A DNA stretch of 64,000 nucleotides from Urbifossiella limnaea (GCF_007747215.1 NZ_CP036273.1:2402322-2466321); one strand, 5' to 3'; positions 52,261 to 61,135 are shown, numbered from the stretch's first letter. Notes: generated by a model from the letters alone, not told the origin. Numbers and translations are program-made.

Positions 52261-52932
52261 ATGTCCGAAACCGTCGGGTTCGCCATCCTCGCCGCCGGCG
52301 CGGCGGTCGCCGCGGTCGGGTTCCTGTGGCTCGTCGTGCGGGCGTTCCGTACCCGCTTCTGGTGGGGGCTCGGCACGCTCGTGTTCGCGCCCGTCGGTCT
52401 CGTGTTCGCCGCCGTCCACCGCCGCCGGGCGCTCGCCCCGCTTGTCGTCGTCCTCCTCGGCCTCGCGCTCACGGCCTCGCCGGTCGTCATCAACCGCGTC
52501 TACCAGCCGCCGCGCGAGGCGGTTGTCGAACAGACGAAGGGCGAGACGCGCGGCACCCTCACCGGTGCGACCGCGACGGACGTGGTCGAGTACCTCAAGG
52601 CCCACCGCGGCGACGCCGTGTTGCAGATGGCGAACCGGGCCGACGTGACCGACGCGGTGCTGCTCGAGCACGTCGCCGGGATGCCGAACCTCCGCGAACT
52701 CGACCTGAACGACACGCCGATCACCGACGCCGGGCTCGCCGCGGTCGAGACGCTGCCGAAGCTGGAATCGCTCCGCATCGCCCGCACGAAGGCGACGCCC
52801 TCCGGCGTGACGCGGCACGTCCTCGCCAGCAAGACGCTTGTCGAGATCGACGTGGGCGGGCTGGGCGTGCCGGCGCCGGCGCTGCGGGCGTGGAAGAACG
52901 CCGACCCCGCCCGCCGCAAGTACCTCAACTGA
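52261..52932 (+). CDS. Membrane protein with leucine-rich repeats
   Basis: A 223-residue protein with three likely membrane segments (residues 6-26, 38-52 and 58-76) and an outside or inside domain of leucine-rich type: MPNLRELDLNDTPITDAGLA and LPKLESLRIARTKAT fit two LRR units of about 24 residues. Function unknown. It sits 14 bases after the cytochrome gene and 14 bases before the lipase gene, so it is likely co-transcribed with both. Confidence 0.7.
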   Translation: MSETVGFAILAAGAAVAAVGFLWLVVRAFRTRFWWGLGTLVFAPVGLVFAAVHRRRALAPLVVVLLGLALTASPVVINRVYQPPREAVVEQTKGETRGTLTGATATDVVEYLKAHRGDAVLQMANRADVTDAVLLEHVAGMPNLRELDLNDTPITDAGLAAVETLPKLESLRIARTKATPSGVTRHVLASKTLVEIDVGGLGVPAPALRAWKNADPARRKYLN

Positions 52933-52946
52933 ATCGGAGACGCCCC

Positions 52947-53801
52947 GTGCCCCTATCGCTCGTCGAGGAACCGGCGGACGACCCGCGGAACGCCGCCGCC
53001 CTGTGTGCCGCGTGCGACCTCGCGTACCTGCCTGCCGACCAGGGCGCCGCGGCGTTCCGCGACCAGCTCGGCCTGGAGGCGACGCTCGTGTGCGTGGACA
53101 ACACGCAGGTCTATCTCGCCCAGAACGCGGAGCACGTCGTCGTCGCGTTCCGTGGGAGCGAGAACCCGGCGAGCCTCGACGGGCTCAAGGACTGGCTTCT
53201 GACGAACGCGCTGAACCTGCTGGTGCAACCGCAGGGGCCGCTCGCCACGGAGTTCGCCGCGGCCGGCGCCGGGGCGCGATTCCACCAGGGGTTCGTGACC
53301 GCGATCACCGCCGTGTGGCCGCAGCTGTTCCCGGCCGTCGAGGCCGAGTTGAAGCGCGCCGACCGGCCGCTGTGGGTGACCGGGCACAGCCTCGGCGGGG
53401 CGCTGGCGCTCCTCGCCGCGTGGCTGTTCAAGCGGAAGTTCCTGAACGTACACCAGGTGGTGACGTTCGGCGCCCCGATGGTCGGGAACAAGGACGTGGC
53501 CGAGGCGATCGGCCGTGAACTCGCCGGCAAGGTGGTGCGCTACGTCAACTCGCCCGACCCGGTGCCGCTGCTGCCGATGATGAGCCTTGTGAGCAGCGAG
53601 TACCTCCACTGCGATCGCGTGGTCGGGCTCGGCGACACGGCAGTGGCGGCGAACCTGCTGGCGTACCTCCGCGACGCCGCCGGCGGCGTGGCCGAGGGCG
53701 TGCTGGCCGGCGACCTGCACGACAAGGTGTGGGGCGCCATCCAGCAGAAAGTCAACGCCCACCTCCTCACCGACTACCGGGCACTCCTCGGCGGGTCGTA
53801 G
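52947..53801 (+). CDS. Class 3 lipase-like serine hydrolase
   Basis: A 284-residue alpha/beta hydrolase of the fungal-lipase type. VVAFRGSEN is the oxyanion strand, TGHSLGGALA the nucleophile elbow (GxSxG), and NSPDPVPLLP carries the likely catalytic Asp with a His in AGDLHDK. No signal peptide is seen. GTG 52947 with GGAGA upstream is the start; the frame is open beyond it only by overlapping the LRR gene. It acts on esters or triacylglycerol by family. Confidence 0.82.
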   Translation: MPLSLVEEPADDPRNAAALCAACDLAYLPADQGAAAFRDQLGLEATLVCVDNTQVYLAQNAEHVVVAFRGSENPASLDGLKDWLLTNALNLLVQPQGPLATEFAAAGAGARFHQGFVTAITAVWPQLFPAVEAELKRADRPLWVTGHSLGGALALLAAWLFKRKFLNVHQVVTFGAPMVGNKDVAEAIGRELAGKVVRYVNSPDPVPLLPMMSLVSSEYLHCDRVVGLGDTAVAANLLAYLRDAAGGVAEGVLAGDLHDKVWGAIQQKVNAHLLTDYRALLGGS

Positions 53802-53808
53802 CGCCCGG

Positions 53809-55092
53809 ATGCCCCACACCGAAGGCATCCATAAGCTGACACCCACCGACCGCTCCCTCCCCGCGCCCCGGCCCGCCGTGGATTCGCCGCTCTCCATCGA
53901 CGGCTCCCAGCCCCTTCCCGTCCGCCGGCCCGCCTCCGTCGCTGAGGTGTGCGAGCTGGTTCGCGCCGCGAAGGCCGCCGGCGAGGGCGTCTACCCCGTC
54001 GGCGGCCGCACCAGTTTGGACGTCGGCCTGCCCCCGACGAAGCCCGGGTTCGCGCTCGACGCCACGGCCCTCGACGCCGTCATCGACTACCCCGCCCGCG
54101 ACATGACGATCACGGTGCAGGCCGGGGTCACGGTCGGGAAGCTGCGGGCGGCGCTCGCCGCGGAAGGGCAGTGGCTCCCCGTCGATGTTCCCCGCGCCGA
54201 CGCGGCCACGCTCGGCGGCGCCGTCGCGCTCAACCAGAGCGGCCCGCGCCGCCTCGGCTACGGCACCCTCCGCGATTACGTGATCGGTGTCCAGTTCGTC
54301 GCCGACGACGGCCGCGTGGTGAACGCCGGCGGCCGCGTGGTGAAGAACGTCGCCGGGTACGACCTGATGAAGATCCACACCGGCGCCCTCGGCACGCTCG
54401 GCGTCCTGACGCAGCTGACGCTAAAGGTCCGTCCGAAGCCCGAAGCGGCGGTCGCGGTGCGGCTCGACTGCGAGGGGCCGCACCTGGCCGCCGTGCTGGA
54501 CGTGCTCCACGCCTCCAAGTCGCGGCCGGTCGCCTGTCACGTGGCGCGTGCGACCGGGTCGCCGTGGCAGGTCACCGTCGTGTTCGAGGAGAAGGCCGCG
54601 ACGGTGCCGTGGCAGAAGAGTACGCTCCTGGCCGATCTCGCCGCCGCGCCGTTGACCGCGGCCGAGGTGCTGACCGACGCCGACCCGAACGCCCTGATCC
54701 GCAAGGCGACCGACGCCGCGGCCGGGTGGCGGCCCGACGGCCCGGCGGCGCGGTTCGTGTGGAAGGCGAGCGTGCGCCGCAGCCGCACCGCCGCGTTTTG
54801 CGTCGCCGCGTCCGGGCTGAGCGACGCGATGACCGTTCACGCCGAAGGGCTCAGCGGCATCGTCCACGGCACAGGCGACGTGGACGAACCGACCGCCGCC
54901 GCGATGCTGACGCAACTGACGGCGCTTGCCGGCGACGGTTCCGTGGTCGTGCGGCGCTGCCCGCCGGCCTGGAAGGCCGCGCTGCCGGTGTGGGGGCGGC
55001 TCCCGGCCGACGTCGCCGTGATGCGGCAGGTCAAACACGCCCTCGACCCGGCCGACGTGTTCAACCCCGGGCGACTGTTCCCCACCATCTGA
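53809..55092 (+). CDS. glcE: FAD-binding glycolate oxidase subunit GlcE-like
   Basis: A 427-residue FAD_binding_4 protein. VYPVGGRTSLDVG and the VDVPRADAATLGGAVALNQS segment form the flavin-binding loop, with KIHTGALGTLGVLTQLTLKV following, typical of GlcE. It is slightly longer than usual because of an N-terminal extension. It has no catalytic cap of GlcD, so it is a partner subunit. The FeS gene glcF lies 13 bases downstream; no glcD is in the window. The ATG at 53809 lacks a strong ribosome site. Confidence 0.82.
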   Translation: MPHTEGIHKLTPTDRSLPAPRPAVDSPLSIDGSQPLPVRRPASVAEVCELVRAAKAAGEGVYPVGGRTSLDVGLPPTKPGFALDATALDAVIDYPARDMTITVQAGVTVGKLRAALAAEGQWLPVDVPRADAATLGGAVALNQSGPRRLGYGTLRDYVIGVQFVADDGRVVNAGGRVVKNVAGYDLMKIHTGALGTLGVLTQLTLKVRPKPEAAVAVRLDCEGPHLAAVLDVLHASKSRPVACHVARATGSPWQVTVVFEEKAATVPWQKSTLLADLAAAPLTAAEVLTDADPNALIRKATDAAAGWRPDGPAARFVWKASVRRSRTAAFCVAASGLSDAMTVHAEGLSGIVHGTGDVDEPTAAAMLTQLTALAGDGSVVVRRCPPAWKAALPVWGRLPADVAVMRQVKHALDPADVFNPGRLFPTI

Positions 55093-55105
55093 CGCCGCAC
55101 CCGAC

Positions 55106-56431
55106 ATGCCCACACCGCTCCCGGTCGTTCCGAACGTGGACTACGAACTCGTCCTCGACTGCGTCCACTGCGGCCTCTGCACCGCCAGCTGCCCCACCTA
55201 CGTCGAGACGAGCAACGAGGCCGACTCGCCGCGCGGCCGCATCTACCTCATGCGCCAGGTCATCGACGGCGCCCTCGCACTCGACAACGACGTGAAGCGC
55301 CACCTCGACCTGTGCCTCAACTGCCGGGCGTGCGAGACCGCGTGCCCGTCGGGCGTGCAGTACGGCCGGCTGATCGAGCCGTTCCGCGAGTACATGGCCC
55401 ACCTCGAACCCGGCCGACAGACCGCCACCCTCAGCGCCGTGCAGCGGTTCCTGCTGTTCCACGTCTTCCCGCACCGCTGGGCCAACCGCCTGAGCCTCGC
55501 CCCCGCCCGCCTCATGCAGTGGACCGGCCTCGACTGGCTGCTGAAGAAGACCGGCGCCGACCGCCTCATCCCCGGCAAGTTCCGCGCGATGAAGGACATG
55601 CTGCCGGCGCTGAAGCCGCACTACGGCCAGCTGCCGGAGGTGCTCGAACCGGAGGGGAAGCCGCGGGCGCGCGTCGCGCTGTTCCTCGGCTGCGTCGCCG
55701 ACGCGCTGTTCCCCGAGACGAACCTGAACACCGCACGCGTGCTGCAAGCGAACGGCTGCGAGGTGTGGATCCCGCGCAACCAGGGGTGTTGCGGCGCCCT
55801 CCACTACCACGCCGCGGAGGAGGCGCCGGCCCGCGACTTCGCCGCGAAGAACTGCCACGTCTTCGGCGCCGACGACGCGGCACGGTTCGAGCGCGTGGAC
55901 GCCGTCATCAACAACGCGGCCGGGTGCGGGGCACAGCTTAAGGACTACGCCCACATGCTGCACGGCACGCCGCACGCCGCGGCCGCGGCCCGCTTCCAGA
56001 GCAAGGTGCGCGACATCCACGAGTTCCTGATGGAACTCGGCCCGGTGAAGCCGACGCACCCGCTGCCGATCCGCGCGACGTACCACGATGCCTGCCACCT
56101 GCGACACGCGCAGCAGGTGTTCAAGCAGCCGCGGCAGTTGCTCGAAATGATCCCCGGGCTGGAACTAGTGCCGCTCCCCGAGAGCGAGCTGTGCTGCGGT
56201 GCCGCCGGCAGCTACAACCTGACGCAGCCCGAGATGGCGACGCGGCTCGGTGACCGCAAGGCGGCGAACGTGGGCGGCACAGGGGCGCGGGCGATGTTCA
56301 CCGGCAACGTCGGCTGCCTGATGCAGATCACCCGGCACATGAAGGCGGTGGACCCGTCGGTGTGGTGCGCCCACCCGATCGACGCCCTGTGGGCGAGCTA
56401 CAGCGGCGAGCTGCCGGTGGAGTTGAAGTAG
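55106..56431 (+). CDS. glcF: Iron-sulfur subunit GlcF-like
   Basis: A 441-residue protein with two 4Fe-4S ferredoxin motifs, CVHCGLCTASCP (residues about 19-30) and CLNCRACETACP (about 70-81), and two CCG-type cysteine-rich domains (GCCGALHYH near 230; CCGAAGSYN near 365). This is the exact layout of GlcF, which carries electrons from glycolate oxidation to the quinone pool at the membrane. It pairs with the GlcE-like gene. The hairpin at 56439 follows its stop. Confidence 0.9.
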   Translation: MPTPLPVVPNVDYELVLDCVHCGLCTASCPTYVETSNEADSPRGRIYLMRQVIDGALALDNDVKRHLDLCLNCRACETACPSGVQYGRLIEPFREYMAHLEPGRQTATLSAVQRFLLFHVFPHRWANRLSLAPARLMQWTGLDWLLKKTGADRLIPGKFRAMKDMLPALKPHYGQLPEVLEPEGKPRARVALFLGCVADALFPETNLNTARVLQANGCEVWIPRNQGCCGALHYHAAEEAPARDFAAKNCHVFGADDAARFERVDAVINNAAGCGAQLKDYAHMLHGTPHAAAAARFQSKVRDIHEFLMELGPVKPTHPLPIRATYHDACHLRHAQQVFKQPRQLLEMIPGLELVPLPESELCCGAAGSYNLTQPEMATRLGDRKAANVGGTGARAMFTGNVGCLMQITRHMKAVDPSVWCAHPIDALWASYSGELPVELK

Positions 56432-56438
56432 CCCACCC

Positions 56439-56476
56439 GCTTGCGGCTTTGCGCCGGGTGGCGCGAAGCCGCGAGC
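56439..56476. terminator. 17-base hairpin after glcF
   Basis: GCTTGCGGCTTTGCGCC and GGCGCGAAGCCGCGAGC pair with two wobble positions over a GGGT loop, 8 bases past the glcF stop. An outer CCACCCG/CGGGTGG pairing is an alternative fold. It lies between convergent genes and probably ends both. Confidence 0.6.
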
Positions 56477-56493
56477 GGCGGCACATGTGCATG

Positions 56494-57012
56494 TCAGTCG
56501 TCTACGACTTTCAGCTCCCGCTTGGGGAAGACCAGGCTCTCTGGAATCTGCGGAAACGACTTCCGTAGTTTCTCGGCGTCGAGCGATCCGTGCAGGAACG
56601 TCCAGGACTTGCCGTCATCCGGAGAAACGCCGACGACAAACCCCTTGCTTACAATCTTGCCTTGCGGCGACGCGATCTCGGTGGTCGTCGGGACGACGAC
56701 GAAGAGTTCCCCGCCTTTCTTGACCGGGTCCGCCGGCTCACCCGCTCGGGCGGCCTTAAACTCAATTCCCTTCTGCTTGAAGGACTCCGCCCCGGCCTTG
56801 ACCGTTGCCAGTGCCTTATCCCGTCCGCCCATCTGCTCGATGAGTTTGGGGTAGGTCGACGCGATGACCGCAGCGTGATCGCCCTTGACGGTCGCGGCTT
56901 GCAGTTCCTCCACTTTCGCTTTGACCACCCGCTTGATGGCCGCGTCGTCCGCGCGGGTTGCTGACGCGACGAGGGTGAGGCAGAGCATTACGAATCCGAA
57001 CGCGCGCAACAT
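56494..57012 (-). CDS. Small secreted protein of unknown function
   Basis: A 172-residue protein with a signal peptide (MLRAFGFVMLCLTLVASATRA). The mature part (VVKAKVEELQAATVKGDHAA, MGGRDKALATVKAG) resembles DUF4440 or NTF2-like small domains with a Gln/Trp-rich end (DGKSWTFLHGS), but no assignment is made. GGGGG precedes the ATG. Its codons use more A and T in third positions than its neighbours, so it may be a recent arrival. Confidence 0.65.
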   Translation of the reverse strand: MLRAFGFVMLCLTLVASATRADDAAIKRVVKAKVEELQAATVKGDHAAVIASTYPKLIEQMGGRDKALATVKAGAESFKQKGIEFKAARAGEPADPVKKGGELFVVVPTTTEIASPQGKIVSKGFVVGVSPDDGKSWTFLHGSLDAEKLRKSFPQIPESLVFPKRELKVVDD

Positions 57013-57121
57013 GGCGCCCCCTTTGGAAGTCATCTCATCCCGCCACACTAGCCCGTACCCAGTTAGACTCGGGCGCGAACGACGAGCACGAGGGATTTCG
57101 CAACCGCCCTTCGCACCCAAC

Positions 57122-57147
57122 GTCGGGCCTCGCTGAATCGGCCCGAC
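57122..57147. terminator. Hairpin downstream of serine hydrolase gene
   Basis: GTCGGGCC (57122-57129) pairs perfectly with GGCCCGAC (57140-57147) over a 10-base loop, 53 bases past the minus-strand hydrolase stop. It could terminate that transcript. The rest of the 188-base gap holds nothing recognisable. Confidence 0.4.
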
Positions 57148-57200
57148 CTACGATACTACTTCGCCCTGCCCCTTATGGGACTCGGTTCGCCGGCGAATGC

Positions 57201-58373
57201 TCACTTCACCGCGGCTACAGCCAGCTCCTGGAGCGTCTGGCGGAACGGGGAGGCGTCCCCGTTCGCCAGGCCGGTCCGCTGGATCATCAGCACCACGAAC
57301 ACGTCCTGCTTCGGGTCGATCCACCCCTGCGTGCCGAACGCCCCGCCGTGGCCATACGTGCCCGGCGACAGCATCGCCGTCACCCCCTTCGGCTCCTTCA
57401 CCACCGCCCAGCCGTAGCCGAAGCTCATCCCGTCCACGAACCCCGTCTTGATGTCCCCCGTCTGCGTCCGCGTCATCTCGGCGACCGCCTTCTCGCTCAG
57501 GATTCGCTTGCCGTCCAGCTGCCCCTTGCCGAGCATCGCCCGGTACAGATTCGCCTGGTCGGCCGCGGTCGAAATCAGGCCGCCCGCCGGGATCGGGTGC
57601 TTCGGGTTCGCCGGCAGGCCCACCAGCCCGAACGGACCCGCCTCCAGCTTCCCGTCCTTCTTCCCATAGGTGAGGGCGACGCGCTTCATGTCCGCCGGCG
57701 TCGGGTAGAAGCGGGTGTCGGCCATGCCGAGCGGTGCGAACACGCGATCCTGCAGGAACGACTCGAACGACTTGCCGCTCGCCACCTCCACGACGCGGCC
57801 GAGGGTGTCGATGCCGGAGTTGCAGTAGCTCCACTTCGTGCCCGGCTCGAACATCAGCGGCTGCTTGGCGACTGCGGCGCTGGTCTCGGTCAGGGTGCGG
57901 TCGCGCTTGCCGTACACGTCGCCGAGGTCCGCCGGGTAGTTGCCCAGGCCGGACGTGTGCGTCAGCAGGTCGCGCAGCTTCACGGCCCGCTTGGGCTTCG
58001 CGCCGCCGGCGAGCGTGAGGTTGGCGAACTCGGGCAGGTGCTTCGCCAGGTCGTCGTCGGGGGACAATTTCCCCTCGTCGGCGAGGATCATGATCGCAAT
58101 CGCGGTGATGGGCTTGGTCATGGACGCGATGCGGAACGGGGTGTCCGCCTGCATGGCGTCGCGGGCGGCGAGGTCGCGGAAGCCGACGGCCTCGTGATGG
58201 ATCACACCGTTCGACCGGCCCACGAGCGTGACGGCGCCGGCGAGGTCGCCGGAATCGACGTACCGCTGCATGGCCGGCTTGATGGCGGCGAGCTTGCCGG
58301 CGTCGGGCGTCTGCGCCGGCGCGGGGATCAGCACCAGGGGTGCGACGAGTAGGGCGACGAGCGCGGCGCGCAT
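57201..58373 (-). CDS. Exported beta-lactamase family serine hydrolase
   Basis: A 390-residue class C-like serine hydrolase (beta-lactamase/esterase type) with a signal peptide (MRAALVALLVAPLVLIPAPA). The catalytic Ser-Lys pair is in RIASMTKPI (SxxK), the YxN motif is YCN, and the C-terminal HGGAFGTQG replaces the KTG box. LLTHTSGLG is a family hallmark. It may be an esterase or D-Ala-D-Ala peptidase; lactamase activity is not shown. ATG 58373 has GGAG upstream. Confidence 0.88.
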   Translation of the reverse strand: MRAALVALLVAPLVLIPAPAQTPDAGKLAAIKPAMQRYVDSGDLAGAVTLVGRSNGVIHHEAVGFRDLAARDAMQADTPFRIASMTKPITAIAIMILADEGKLSPDDDLAKHLPEFANLTLAGGAKPKRAVKLRDLLTHTSGLGNYPADLGDVYGKRDRTLTETSAAVAKQPLMFEPGTKWSYCNSGIDTLGRVVEVASGKSFESFLQDRVFAPLGMADTRFYPTPADMKRVALTYGKKDGKLEAGPFGLVGLPANPKHPIPAGGLISTAADQANLYRAMLGKGQLDGKRILSEKAVAEMTRTQTGDIKTGFVDGMSFGYGWAVVKEPKGVTAMLSPGTYGHGGAFGTQGWIDPKQDVFVVLMIQRTGLANGDASPFRQTLQELAVAAVK

Positions 58374-58404
58374 GGGTGGCTCCGGGGAGGGTCGGAGCCT
58401 GAAG

Positions 58405-58917
58405 TTACGCGGCCCCCGGGTCGGCGTCAACCGGCGCCCCGCGGGCCAGCGCGTCCACCTGCTTGAGAAGTGTCGGGACGCGGTATGGGCCGTGCATCGC
58501 GGCCACCCACCCGGCGGCGACTGTCGCTTCGACACCCGCGGCGGTCACGTATAGTGGCGACCGGCTCGCCCCGCGACAGACCTCCACGGCCGTGGCCGAC
58601 GCGAACCGGGTCTTGGCGACGCCGACCACCACGCCGCCGTGAACCGCGTGAAGGTGCCCGCCGAGGCCGGGCGTATCGCCGCCGAGCCAGACGTACCCGT
58701 CAACGACGACAACGTCGGGTCGCGGGCCGAGGGCGAGGACGCCGAGCAGGCACGGCAACTCGCGGCGGTAGAACGCCCCCGGCTCGTAGGCTGCAATCTC
58801 GCTGAAGGGGCGTACGGCTTCGCACTCGGCCACGGCCGCGGCCCACCCGCGGAACCACAATGCGGCCGCGACCGCCCCGCGGGTGCGGTAGTCCACGTCC
58901 ACGCACGCGATCAGCAA
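58405..58917 (-). CDS. Endonuclease V-like protein, short form
   Basis: A 170-residue protein matching the catalytic core of endonuclease V, which cuts DNA near deaminated bases. CVDVDY carries the first Asp, PGAFYRRELP the Glu, VVVVDGYV the second Asp, and VGVAKTRF a conserved strand. Typical family members are about 220 residues; this one begins right at the first catalytic strand and lacks the N-terminal 35 or so residues, including the usual wedge part. TTG start with GGAAGG 5 bases upstream. Activity is uncertain. Confidence 0.7.
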   Translation of the reverse strand: MLIACVDVDYRTRGAVAAALWFRGWAAAVAECEAVRPFSEIAAYEPGAFYRRELPCLLGVLALGPRPDVVVVDGYVWLGGDTPGLGGHLHAVHGGVVVGVAKTRFASATAVEVCRGASRSPLYVTAAGVEATVAAGWVAAMHGPYRVPTLLKQVDALARGAPVDADPGAA

Positions 58918-59020
58918 ATTGCCTTCCGTTGCAGACCCCTTCTAGATGTGCGAAACCGTCCAGCGGTTCGGACACCGGCCACCGGGGACGGAGTTCGCGC
59001 CCGCCTGTCGTCGTGAGGCA

Positions 59021-60886
59021 TCAGCCCCACCGATGCAGCGGGCCGCCGCGGGCGAACAGCGGGTCGATTCGCTTCTCGACCGCAGGGTCGTCCTCAAGCG
59101 GCGGCGGCATGTGCGGCTTCAGCCGGGCGTCGATCACCAGCGGCCCGGTGCAGCCCCAGTGCTTCCGATGCGTGAACGCCCCGACTCCCCACACGTCCGA
59201 GGCCGGATCGCTTCGGGTGAACACCACCCACACGAAGTTCTCGACGGACCGGGCGACGAAGTCGGGATCGTCCACGATCAGGAGACAGGGGACAGGAGAC
59301 AGGGAACCAGAAGCAGAAGCCAGCGCGGCGCAAAGCCGAAGCACGTCGGGGTCGCCGGCCGGTTCCTGGTCTCTGGCTCCTGTCTCCTGTCTCCTGGCCA
59401 CCGGTCCCCGGACCGCTACCACGCCGGGCAGCACGACCCGCGGGTCGGCGAAGCCCTCCGGCAGGGCGAAGCCGGGCGGCAACTGCGTCGCCAGCTCGCG
59501 GCGCTTCGGGCCGGCGGCGGCCACCACCAGCTTGCTGCCGGCGTTCAGCCCCAGGCCGGCGCTGTAGTCCAGCGTGTCGATCGTGGTGCGCGTGTGGAAG
59601 TGCAGGTCGGTCTCCCAATCGACGCGCTCCAGGACGTGACGGAAGAACCCGGCCACGTCGTGGATGTCCAGGTCGGGGGCGTCCTCCTTCGCGGCGATGA
59701 ACAGATACTTGGCCAGCGACAGCTGCCCCTGCCCGAGCACGGCGCTGGCGATGGTCAGCAACTCCTGCGGCTTGCGGCGCTCGGCGTAAGGCACGTACCG
59801 CTCACTACCGATCGCCAGGAGCAGCGGGTGCACCCCGGCCGCGTCCACGGCGTGGACCGCGTGCAGGCCGGGGATCACCGTCGGGATGACAGGGCCGGTC
59901 AGGTCGTGGATCAGTTCGCCGAACGACGTGTCCTCCTGGGGCGGCCGGCCGACGACGGTGAACGGCCAGATCGCGTCCGGGCGGTGGTACACGGCATCCA
60001 CCGTCATCACCGGGAACGGGTGCGTCAGGCTGTAGTAGCCGAGGTGGTCGCCGAAGGGGCCTTCGGGCCTGGTGCGGGACGGGTCGATGAACCCGCTGAT
60101 GACGAAGTCGGCCTCCGCGGGCATCGGAAGGGGGCCGGGCTTCACCAGCCTCAGCCGCCGCCCGCCGATCGCGGCGGCGAAGGCGAGTTCAGGCAGCCCC
60201 TCCGGCAGGGGCATCACCGCCGCCAGCGGCAGTGCCGGGGGGCCGCCGACGATGATGTTCACGGGAAGCCGCTCGCCGCGCCGCACCGCCGCCGCGTGGT
60301 GGACGCCGATGCCGCGGTGAATCTGGTAGTGCAGGCCGCACTCGCGGTCGGGCTCGTAGTCGTTGCCGCCGAACTGCACCCGGTACATGCCGAGGTTCGA
60401 CTTCGCCCAGCCGGGCCGGTCCGGGTCTTCGGTGTACACCGCGGGCAGCGTCACGAACGGGCCACCGTCCATCGGCCAGCACTTGAGTTGCGGCAACTGC
60501 GACAGCGTGGTGCGGCCGGCGAGCACGGGGCCACGGCGGACGAACTTCGGGCGTAGCTTCCACGCCGCGAGCGGCACGTCCCAGTAGCGCCACGGGCGGC
60601 GGGCGAAGTTCCCCGGATCGACCTTCAGCTCGACGAGCTTGCGGACGGTGGCGAGGGCGTCGCGGAACAGGAAGCGGGCGCGCTTTGGCGTACCGAACAG
60701 GTTCGACGCCATCGGGAACGGCGTACCGCGGACGCGTTCGAACAGCAGCGCCGGCCCGCCGGCCCGGTACACGCGGCGGTGGACGGCGGCGGCGTCGAGG
60801 TGCGGGTCGATCTCGGCCGGGAGGCGGACGAGCTGTCCCGTGCGCTCTAAGTCGGCGACGCACGCCCGCAGGTTCGGGTATCCCAT
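59021..60886 (-). CDS. UbiD-family decarboxylase
   Basis: A 621-residue prenylated-FMN-dependent decarboxylase. SNLGMYRVQ contains the metal-binding Asn region, VIIGGPPA-like VNIIVGGPPAL and RPEGPFGDHLGYYS hold the substrate and Glu motifs, and HKHWGCTGPLVIDAR the C-terminal dimer region. Substrates in the family range from 4-hydroxybenzoate precursors to aromatic acids, so no gene name is given. Residues about 496-536 are encoded by degenerate repeat element E, in a variable loop before the VDDPDFV strand. ATG 60886 follows GGGAG, which fits better than the longer frame. No ubiX is adjacent. Confidence 0.88.
   Translation of the reverse strand: MGYPNLRACVADLERTGQLVRLPAEIDPHLDAAAVHRRVYRAGGPALLFERVRGTPFPMASNLFGTPKRARFLFRDALATVRKLVELKVDPGNFARRPWRYWDVPLAAWKLRPKFVRRGPVLAGRTTLSQLPQLKCWPMDGGPFVTLPAVYTEDPDRPGWAKSNLGMYRVQFGGNDYEPDRECGLHYQIHRGIGVHHAAAVRRGERLPVNIIVGGPPALPLAAVMPLPEGLPELAFAAAIGGRRLRLVKPGPLPMPAEADFVISGFIDPSRTRPEGPFGDHLGYYSLTHPFPVMTVDAVYHRPDAIWPFTVVGRPPQEDTSFGELIHDLTGPVIPTVIPGLHAVHAVDAAGVHPLLLAIGSERYVPYAERRKPQELLTIASAVLGQGQLSLAKYLFIAAKEDAPDLDIHDVAGFFRHVLERVDWETDLHFHTRTTIDTLDYSAGLGLNAGSKLVVAAAGPKRRELATQLPPGFALPEGFADPRVVLPGVVAVRGPVARRQETGARDQEPAGDPDVLRLCAALASASGSLSPVPCLLIVDDPDFVARSVENFVWVVFTRSDPASDVWGVGAFTHRKHWGCTGPLVIDARLKPHMPPPLEDDPAVEKRIDPLFARGGPLHRWG
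59280..59399. repeat. Degenerate word hairpin element E, inside ubiD-family gene
   Basis: Left arm 59280-59322 holds GGAGACAGGGGACAGGAGAC and related words; right arm 59361-59399 holds CTCCTGTCTCCTGTCTCCTG, its approximate reverse complement, around a 38-base GC-rich core. The words are the same as in element D at 36114. The element keeps the frame of the decarboxylase gene and encodes low-complexity sequence (RRQETGARDQEPAG; SASGSLSP). Confidence 0.68.
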
Positions 60887-60896
60887 CCCGCTCCCA

Positions 60897-60910
60897 ATTC
60901 GTGCACGAAT
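60897..60910. promoter_or_regulatory. Perfect 14-base palindrome upstream of the UbiD gene
   Basis: ATTCGTGCACGAAT lies 10 bases before the ATG of the decarboxylase gene, just ahead of its GGGAG ribosome site, in an AT-richer gap of 249 bases. Its symmetry suits a dimeric repressor. The gap otherwise shows no gene. Confidence 0.35.
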
Positions 60911-61135
60911 AGTGTGACTTCCGGCCACGGCCTGTCGCCATAACCGTCGCCGCCGAGTGTGGTTAACCCCGTACCCGCGTCGCGCGGCAATTCATCTCGG
61001 CGCAAACCTGTTGGACCAGACCGGAAATTCCGTCAGGCAGTTGAATCTTTCGAAGCTTTTCCGAACTGATCGCCTGGAAGCCCCCGTCTGGACGAGTATC
61101 GTGGATTCGTTCTTACCCCTCCATGGGCGGTTCCG

